Source: Lantana camara
Taxonomy: Eukaryota > Streptophyta > Magnoliopsida > Lamiales > Verbenaceae
Length of the DNA stretch: 64,000 nt
Direction: 5' to 3'
Assembly: GCA_037501455.1 (NCBI GenBank)
Contig: CM074858.1
Span: forward strand, 100,908,001 to 100,972,000
Under the pieces are notes generated by a model. It did no database searches. It saw only the letters and a program-made list of their open reading frames with translations, and had not been told where the DNA came from. The position numbers and the translations under genes were made by a program. Below are positions 56,377-64,000 of this stretch, piece after piece. The first letter of the stretch is position 1; the number at the start of each line of letters is the position of its first letter.

Positions 56377-57258
56377 TGTAGCCAACTAAAAGATAGTTGA
56401 ACTTACTTATCAGTGGTTGAAATTATGCACTATCAGTATGAATCGATCTAATTGAGAGAGAGTAGATAGAGTACCTTAAAATCACAGATAGTAGTGGCAG
56501 AACCAGAATATTGAATATGTTACCAAAAGTCGGGGCATATTGTCAAGAAAAAGAAATTGGAAGGAATTAGAACCTACATGTCTTTCTATTAAGATTAAAT
56601 ATTTAAAATAAAGGGATGGAAACAAGATTTGCTTCCCAAATACTAAAAGTTAAAAACAAGTGCAAGTATCGATAAATATTTTCATAGCACAAGTAAGAGT
56701 TACATTTGATTTCATTTGAGTTGAAATAATTCATCCAAATGAGGAAATATAAAGTGGTGATACATAAATGCTAACTCGCATATATAGAAAAAGGAAATGT
56801 TGATCTTAGCGGACTGCAATAAATGGGGGTAGGGAAAATGTCAATAGTGATTAGTAAGGAAGGACGATGAATTCGAAGACAAAATGCCAAAATTAGGAAA
56901 TAACAACCCTCTGTAATAAACCATATTGTTAATATTTCAGTCACTCTAGGATTACAAGAAAACAATCAAGTCCCTTGGGCATCATGCAATAGACTTTTAA
57001 AGACCAAATTAAGTTCCTAACGCTACCAGTTTCTATCAATGCAACGATAATAAAAAATGATATTATCGAACAGAAATAAGAGAAACTTCAATAAAATTAA
57101 GGTACAAGACATCACGACCAAACATCGATTGAATTACAAGGAATAATAGTATGAAATGTCAACCAGATTAACATTTAAATAAAAGAGGTTTAAGACAATG
57201 GAAATCAAGTTTAGATAAATTAGATTTGTGGACCAAATCCTCTTAAGGGGGAGAGGGT
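56377..57258 (+). repeat. Old gypsy 3' internal relic with polypurine tract
   Basis: No reading frame is recognisable, but the segment ends in GGACCAAATCCTCTTAAGGG then GGGAGAGGGT, the polypurine tract and upstream context used by the gypsy elements here, directly before an LTR start at 57259. Confidence 0.6.
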
Positions 57259-57381
57259 TGTGACGCCTCAAAATTTGGAACGCAGTGTACTTGACCATTA
57301 GTAGATGAAACAAGAAAAATCAAAAGAAATAAGCTAAGAGAAAAAAACATTTCATATTGTAACTACATGCATCATAGCTTT
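57259..57381 (+). repeat. Start of an old gypsy LTR, cut by a copia element
   Basis: TGTGACGCCTCAAAATTTGG is a variant LTR start. After 123 bp it is interrupted by the copia LTR at 57382. Confidence 0.55.
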
Positions 57382-58055
57382 TGTTAGGAAAACTAGAATT
57401 ATTACACATAAAAAGTTCCAGTAGAACAGACTAGAATTACATAGATAAAGTTCCAGAAAAACAGAAGTTCCAAACGAAATTCCATAAGTGTTTAGAATGA
57501 TTGTTTTTTAAGGGAATTGAATAGAATCTTCAGTATAACGATAAAAACAGAGGATTGACAAGAGTAATCCCTGTCCTTAAGGTTTCTATTGCCCCTACCA
57601 TGAATGGTTTGCTAAAGGCTCCAGGGAATACACCTCCAAGATATATGTGAAGCCTCAAAGGAAAATCAGTTCTAAGTGATAGCAATTCACTTAAAGAACT
57701 CTCAAGAATGTTTCTTTGTAAATGATGATATTTCTCATGGGAAATGGAGGTATTTAGACTGTTCTGGTACTTAATTCATTTTGACTGTTTTTGTAACTTT
57801 CTGATCGTTTCAAGATCATGGATCAGTTGGTATTATCATTTTTGTAACTCTCATATAGTTTCAGAACATTATTTACAGATAAATTCTGTTACTTCCGTCA
57901 GTTTTGAAGTTCCAATCAACTGAATAGTTACAGAATTAAGTACTAGTAACTGTTACAGTTACACAATTAGTACCAGCAGTTCAACAGTCAAGTTTTTCAA
58001 ACAATAAGATATATCTTATAATATTTCCACACTAATATTAAAGATATATTCAACA
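57382..58055 (-). repeat. 3' LTR of a Ty1/copia element (674 bp)
   Basis: On the minus strand it starts TGTTGAATATATC at 58055, directly after a polypurine tract (CAAGTGGGGGAT, 58067-58056), and ends TTTTCCTAACA at 57382. Size and polypurine tract are typical of Ty1/copia. The partner LTR is beyond the window, so target duplication and age cannot be judged. Confidence 0.7.
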
Positions 58056-59987
58056 ATCCCCCACTTGTTTGGAAAACTTCTCTTAACTAAACAATTTATC
58101 ATCTCCAACGATCATGTTCATAAAAGAAGGTGCGATAAACATTGAACCTTCTCTTAGTGTAAGTAATTCAAGACCGTATCGAAGCTGATGGTGTTCGCAG
58201 ATTGAACCTCTACTCCTTTATGATACAATCGGAACTACCACACACACACTTTCCTTCCTTTACAGTGAACATTCATCATGCTCTGCACTTTTATGGTCAT
58301 GTGCAATTATCCTGTTTCATGAACCTCTAAGAGAGTAAACCACAACTCTCTATAAGAAGTGGCTCCACTTCTAGTTCATATAGGCAAAATGTTTCTCTAG
58401 CACTTTGTTGCTTTCAAGTGCAGCATTTTGTTAAGAGCTAAACTCAACCTCTTTTCAAGAAACACACACGTTACTATCATAAACTACATATGAGACCGCA
58501 AGATGGTAACTTCCAACCAACGAATGTGACTTGTTTTTCCCATTGAACCTATAATGTAGGGGTAACCTAAGTATAGGTTGGGTTACCATCACTCCTGACT
58601 CGGTAGTGGTTTAAGTCTCATATCTCAGTAGTTGGAGTTGTACCAATTCTCCCGTCAGAGTCTCAGTAAGCGCATCACAATCAAATTTTCTTTATTTGTC
58701 CTAGACAAAATAATACCACCTCTTATTGATTGTCTCACAAATTCAGTCTTAGACTAACAGGTCAAGACTGATTATGGGCACTTCACTATCACAAGTATAG
58801 TGATGCAACATAATATGAGTAATTGAATTTGGCCAAAGAGATATGTCTACTAACATTCTCTTATCCAATCACTCTTTTTCTTTTGTGCCAAAGTTATGAG
58901 CTCAGATTCCATGATAGAATGAGAGATGCATGTCTATTTCTTGCTTGCCCAAGAAACAACCCCACCAGCAAGAGTGAAAATCCAACAACTTTTGGATTTA
59001 TTATCTCTCAAACTAGATTTGCAATTCACATCTGATTATCCCTTCCAACACTAGGGAATTTGTCACCAAATAGTCCAAAGCTAATAGTTCTTCCACAGGT
59101 ATCAAGTACCAACTAATAATTTTGAATTACCGCAATATAAATTGATAGTACACCGACTAAGTCTTCAAATTACAAAGGAAATATCTGGTCTACTCAAGTT
59201 GTGCAACAACTCTACCAAACTTTCCTTTTAACTCCTTTATAAAAAGAAGTATTCAACTCCTTAATCTCGAGGTGAATAAACTTAGTCAATACTTTATCAA
59301 CAAAGTGAAATCGGTTTTATCACAAAACCCCACTATCTCTCTTCACTTTGATTCCCAAGATGGTATCTTCTTCGCCTATGTCTTTCACCTTAAAGACATA
59401 GGACATATATCGTAATCTTTCATCTTAAAGACATAAGAAATATACCTTTTGATTTCATTCACTCCAACCACGCAAGTACCAGTGACCAACATGTCACTGG
59501 CTTACAAACATTACCATGTACTCTGACGTACATTGAAGTATTTGCACTTGTTCATATTACTATTTACAAAATCAAAGTTTAAAATAGTAGTATCGAACCT
59601 CTCGTGCCTCTGTTTTGGTGCTTATTTTAACCACAAGTGATTTAACAAATTTGCTCCCTTTAGCTTTGTTGGTAGAACAAAGCTTTCGAGTTGTTCCCAT
59701 AAACTTTTATTTCAAATTATAGTTTGAAAATAATCTTGTTACGATCACTTGATGATAATAGTTGGTAAATAGCCATCAAGTCAAAAGGAACTCTTATGAA
59801 AACAACTTGAACTATTAGAGTAAAGTCTCAAAGTGGTCCATCACTTCCACTTATATAAATCACTTTACTACTAATTTCATTTCAAAAGTAGAAATTAGTA
59901 TCACTAATTTCTAAACACCCACTTGCAACTAATGGGTTTAGAACCACAAGGCAAATCTATCGATACTCAAGTACAACTCCCGAGATT
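58056..59987 (-). pseudogene. pol: Ty1/copia pol relic: end of reverse transcriptase, RNase H region, 3' UTR
   Basis: Read on the minus strand, 59520-59330 gives decayed reverse transcriptase (SDMLVTGT, equivalent to the usual Tyr-Val-Asp-Asp box region, then VFKMKD and KDIGEEDTILGIKVKRDSG). A short tandem duplication is visible: TATGTCTTTAAGRTGAAAGA occurs twice near 59400-59450 and shifts the frame. About 700 bp further on, the expected pol C-terminus appears near 58620 (MRLKPLPSQE, then stop), followed by an untranslated stretch to the polypurine tract. RNase H between them is too decayed to delimit. Many stops make it clearly dead. The type resembles Tork/Tnt1-like elements, but this is tentative. 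Confidence 0.7.
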
Positions 59988-60520
59988 TGTCGAACCCGAA
60001 ATGGTAGGTAGTCACATCCCCCGCGCTATAGTTCAATCCACATATGAAATGGAAATTCATACATGAATCAAAGCTGTAGCGAATGGGAGACAATACGAAA
60101 ACACTCTAGCTAGGCGGGATTAACCCTCGAATAATACTAATAGGCATAAGAATCAAGCGGAAGCATAGGGTACGTGCATTTCATTAGCATATTCATAGCA
60201 ACATTTCGATAGATATATATCCCAAAATTCTAAAAGCAAGTTGTAATATACATAGGTACCAATATCTATAACAAAAGTATAAACATCAATACATTATCAT
60301 CTCCAAAATTCCATAAACATGATAATACTTCATAGGCAACACTAACATAGGTTTCCCATGACATGAAAGTAGTAACATGAGAGGAAATGTGCTAGACCCA
60401 AATTAAAGACAAGACTTGACTCTAATTCCCGCCTAGCACGCACCTGCAAAAACCTGAAAGGTGGAGGCGTCAAAAGACTGAGTGAGGGGTTTAATAATTA
60501 TAAGCGCAATTACCATGCAA

Positions 60521-60599
60521 GCTATAATCTCGGGTAAGATTTTATAAAAGAAAGCAATATAAGTTCAAGAACAAAGTAGAACTCGCCCGAGATTACAAC
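60521..60599 (-). promoter_or_regulatory. Large inverted repeat, solo LTR 59988-62713
   Basis: GCTATAATCTCGGGTAAG (60521-60538) pairs with CTCGCCCGAGATTACAAC (60582-60599). The small hairpin next to it has lost one arm (only AAGACTG is left near 60474). Confidence 0.58.
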
Positions 60600-61558
60600 T
60601 AATCAATTTAACAATACACTCAGTTTCAGTCAATCAATGGCCCGGTGAGTGAGGGTAATTCTCCAACCTTTCTCCGACAGTGTACAATAATTCAGTTATT
60701 AAGTGATTAGGTAATCATACAATCAATTACAGTGCGCAATTAGCAATTTCAGTAACCCCTTCTTCCTCCGGGTGATGGTGGGATTACAAGGCCCCACCAT
60801 CCAGTCAGTGTGAGCATAGGGTTCATGATTCCCTATGCCCCGAACTCCTTCCTCCACTAATCTCCTAGTGGGTTCAGGGGTCATCCCAAAATTGTGAGGA
60901 TAGTGCAAGAGTTACAAGTCCCAAGCTTTCCGGTTAGCTCAATACACTACCCTTGGGCCCACAGTGCAGTATAGTTACTCGCCAAAACAATCAATCGGTT
61001 CAGTTGATTCAGTTCATTCGTAGAATCCGTTTAAAATTAATAAGGTTTGGAAAACTATAGATATATAGATAAATTTTGGCTTAAACATCACATAGGGTAG
61101 TATGGGTTCTATATATCTAGAATTAAACCTCACCTTTACTAACAAAAAAAGTAAGGAAACACCCTACGGAGTGTGCTCCTCGTCTCCGGGACCGTGATCT
61201 GTGTACAAGAACAAGTGTACGTGAGACTCGACTCGTATGAACCATTTAAGACGAACGGCGTATTCACACAATACAATACCATGTTTTGTCAATTCAAGCA
61301 CATAATCATTCATTTCAAGAAATATCCAAGTCCCTATGAGTTCATATTGATAACAAGGATCAAGGCATGCACATACTTGGAATAATAATGACACGTTGAA
61401 GCACAATTTGTAAAATATTTCACGAAAAATCATGAAACTTCATAATACATTAAATAACACATTATATGACATGTTAATGAAGTGTACATATCGGAAACGA
61501 GTCAAGAAAGCCATGCAAATTAAGTTTGAAATTGGAAATTTTATGCAGAATGAGGAAG

Positions 61559-61788
61559 GATCGCGGCCGTGACCCACTTTGCTCACAAAATGGTAGCGGG
61601 CACGACCTATTTTTTCAAGAATTTTTCATGCAATTTTTCAAAAGTCGAAACTTGGCCAAATTTTAGTAGTGGCCGCGACCTGATTTGTGTGTAATTCATG
61701 TCGCGGACGCGACCTGCAGCAATGCCCAAATTGTTAGTAGGTCACGGGCGCGACCGTTTTTACTCTATTTTTGGCCGCCAACGCGACC
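61559..61788 (-). repeat. Palindrome cluster, GGTCGCGNNCGCGACC type (6 copies), solo LTR
   Basis: ATCGCGGCCGTGACCC (61560), AGCGGGCACGACCT, GTGGCCGCGACCTG, GTCGCGGACGCGACCTG, GGTCACGGGCGCGACC and GGCCGCCAACGCGACC. It is the same family as in gypsy element 2, more worn. Confidence 0.78.
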
Positions 61789-62718
61789 TTCAATCTCAGC
61801 AAAAAAACAGAGCAGCAAAACAGGGGATGCACGAACAAATCTCCAATTTCAACAAAACTAACAACAACTCCAAATTCACTCCATAATAAATACTCAAATA
61901 CACCAAATACATGTTATACTTCATTTAGGCATCATATAAACCATGAAACATGCATCAAATCATCAAGAATCAACCAACAAAACCCCATCATTTTTCATTC
62001 TTTCCAACTTTCATATAATTCAAGATTTCATGTAAGCTTCCAATTCTAATGATCCTAAACACGCTTTGAATCACAAATAACCAAGGAATCATTACCTACT
62101 CATCAAACCTTACTCAACCTATGATTCATGAATTCATACAAGTTCATATTATACCTTGAAATGAAAAAAGAAATGATGATATGATGTTGATGAAGCTTTA
62201 AAGCATGCAATTCCTCCAAAATTCTAGCTTGAAATTTGAGATGAAATTTTCCTATCCTCTTTGGTGTGATATACCGTGATTTAGTGTGTGAGTGTGTGTG
62301 GGATTTTTTTGATGAAATGAAATGAGATGGAAGAGATGAGATGATATACCAAAGTCTTGCAAAAATATGCATGAGTCATCAATTTTTGCACTAAAGTCCT
62401 TGCAATATTTGAATTAATGCAATCAAGTTTCATTACATGGAAAGTGATCAATTAACTCCCAATCATGTTATACCATTAAGTCATCCAACTTATGAAATGA
62501 TCACTTTAAGACATATAAAAGCATTTAATAATATTGGCAATTAATCCACATAATTTCATGTTGACATTAATTCTTATAAGTGCATAAAAATATAATGCAT
62601 ATAATGTTATGAAATGTATAAATAAACGAATGAAATAATTAAAATAAACCCCCAACTCCCGAAGACCCGCACGTGGTGTGCTTACCTGAACTTCCGAAAA
62701 TTGGGGCGTTACAAGATT

Positions 62719-64000
62719 GAATCCATCTTATCATTTATTATTTTTCAAATGCATTACACCCTTGAATGACTCACGATCAATCACAAAGTTTGATACTTAG
62801 AGTATTTCATTTACCACTTTATTATTTTGGTTCCACCCCACCAAAAACAATAAATATTGAGAAGATATAGTCTTCTTCTAAATTCTTCTCTTATCTAGCT
62901 CTAGTACTCCTTTTAGGTCTGTTTCATGTTTAGAATTCTTGATTCCACAACAGATCTTATAGGACCTCTACGCTCACTGGTAGATGATAGGTTATGTCCA
63001 GCTTCTCCTGGAACATCTGCTGGAATAACTTTATTTCCCGTGGTTGGAACTTTCTTATTTCCACCATCTTCTGGAATACTTTATTTCTAACAGTCCCAGA
63101 AACTTTGTTATGTCCAGCATATTCGGAACATAAGCTGGTACTTCATTTTTAGCAGTTCTGAAAACTTTATTATGTCCAAAATCTTTTGAACATACTCTAG
63201 AACTTTGTTTCCAGCAATTTCAAAAACATTGTTATGTCCAAGACATACGCTGGACTTTATTCCAGCAACTTCTGAAACTTTTGTTGGAACAACATTTCCA
63301 GCATTTGTTGAACCATCACTTTCAATATTTTTTAGAAAATTTCCTGGAACCTCAGTTGGAACAACCTTTCCAACATTTCCTGGAACATTAGTTGGAACAA
63401 CATTCTTAACGTTTCCACTTGGAATTTTAGTTGGAACAACATTCCCAACATTATCATTTGGTACAACAGTTGGAACAACATTTCCGACATTCCATTTGGT
63501 ACATCAGTTGGAACAACATTCCCAACATCTTTTAAAACTTAACTTCAAAATTTCCATATCCCTCGACTTAGTTATCACATTAGACTCCAAATCGAAGAGT
63601 CTATAAGCTTTGTTGTTCACAGCATATCTAATGAATATACTTTTAACAACTCGAGCCCTTAACTTAGTCCTTTTCAGATTTGAATCTTGAAGATACATGA
63701 TGTACCCCCACACTTTTAAATAAAAATATAATATTTGTCTTCCACTTGTACCATATCCATAAAAATTAATCTCCACACAAGTATTGTGAATCTGATCTAT
63801 ACATGCGAAAGAACTACCAATAATCCTTTCCACAGTTTCCAATGTATAACAACTTACTCAAATTCAAAGTAAACTTAAATTCTTTCTTATCGCGAAAAGC
63901 AATATAAGTTAAACTTTCATGAACTTCGAAACATATAACCTTTAAAACGATGCCACAACCGCTATTCACGACCTAATTTATGCTAATTCATAAATACCAT
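62719..64000 (-). pseudogene. pol: Ty1/copia pol relic: integrase C-terminus and repeat-bearing linker
   Basis: The minus strand from 63842 encodes the integrase C-terminal region of copia elements: KRTKLRARVVKSIFIRYA, then NNKAYRLFDLESNVITKSRD. After a frameshift near 63540 comes the linker between integrase and reverse transcriptase, here a run of VPT-rich 12-residue repeats (63540-63205). Further down, toward 62719, only scraps of the linker can be read. The solo LTR at 59988-62713 then separates it from the reverse transcriptase. The element continues beyond the right edge, where gag, protease and the 5' LTR should be. The copy is non-coding in practice. Confidence 0.75.
63205..63540 (-). 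repeat. About 36-bp coding tandem repeat in the copia linker
   Basis: The minus strand repeats GGAAATGTTGTTCCAACT with variable spacers, translating to NVVPTDVPNG, NVVPTKIPSG, NVVPTNVPG, KVVPTEVPG and so on, six to seven units. One single-base deletion (near 63490) breaks the frame. The plus-strand 133-codon frame across it is the shadow of the repeat. Confidence 0.72.

Larger units (their letters stand above)
59988..62713 (-). mobile_element. Solo LTR, gypsy type (2,726 bp), TSD AGATT, in the copia element
   Basis: AGATT lies at 59983-59987 and 62714-62718. In element sense it starts TGTAACGCCCCAATTTTCGG and continues like the LTRs of gypsy element 2 (TTAAGGTAAG-like region, CGGGTCTTCGGGAGT), so it is the same family. 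It ends CGGGTTCGACA instead of GGTGCTACA. There is no coding sequence. Confidence 0.9.

Noticed and set aside
63205..63606. 133-codon plus-strand frame with VGTTFPTFP repeats
   Set aside because: It is the opposite strand of the copia linker repeat. The flanking copia protein is on the minus strand.

Overview
This 64 kb window is plant nuclear DNA, most likely from a eudicot. The evidence is plant-type Ty3/gypsy polyproteins with tRNA-iMet primer sites, a Ty1/copia element, a CACTA (En/Spm) transposon with tnp2, DUF4218 and DUF4216 domains, a LINE-type RNase H, Helitron-type 3' ends and GT-AG introns. I found no host gene, rRNA, functional tRNA or CRISPR array. Nearly every base can be placed in a transposable element or element relic. 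I cannot name the species.

Layout. (1) 1-8976 is one end of a CACTA transposon read on the minus strand: a TNP1-like gene (36-1610), a four-exon tnp2 transposase with one in-frame stop (2303-5755), a long 5' region, and the terminal inverted repeat ending at 8976. The other end is outside the window. (2) 8977-11075 and 17524-20695 are two related segments with decayed LINE zinc-finger and RNase H sequence. Both end in a Helitron-type hairpin plus CTAG. (3) Between them, 11122-17518 is a young minus-strand Tekay/Del-like Ty3 element (TSD ATAAG) that has lost integrase and most of one LTR. (4) 20696-24037 is low-complexity DNA and an old LTR fragment carrying a 1,065-bp CACTA-type MITE (21833-22897, TSD TAA). 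(5) 24175-51553 is one plus-strand Tekay-like element (TSD GAAAG) expanded to 27 kb by nested insertions: a solo LTR in its 5' LTR (24419-27022), a non-autonomous LARD-like element in gag (29701-38728), and a copia-type solo LTR in integrase (42375-47984) that itself holds another solo LTR (43794-47214). (6) 51554-57381 holds old LTR relics and a solo LTR (53705-56371). (7) 57382-64000 is a decayed minus-strand Ty1/copia element split by a solo LTR (59988-62713).

The features that the usual TE labels do not explain lie in the long gypsy-type LTRs. Each LTR family has, at a comparable place in its U3, a cluster of four to six short GC-rich palindromes. Their sequence differs between families but is nearly constant within one cluster (ACACGGCCGTGT, ATCCACGCCCGTGGAT, GGGAACGGCCGTTCCC, GGTCGCGCCCGCGACC, AAACGGGCGTTT and others). 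Nearer the LTR 3' end, a long inverted repeat, a TATA-like sequence and a small inverted repeat occur in a fixed order. One family keeps the long stem with a different sequence on both arms, which implies selection on pairing. These LTRs look like modular promoters with a conserved core and a rapidly changing palindromic module.

Nothing here appears able to move by itself without further mutation. Every polyprotein has stops, frameshifts or insertions. The tnp2 gene is the least damaged: its splice sites and frame are intact apart from a single TGA.
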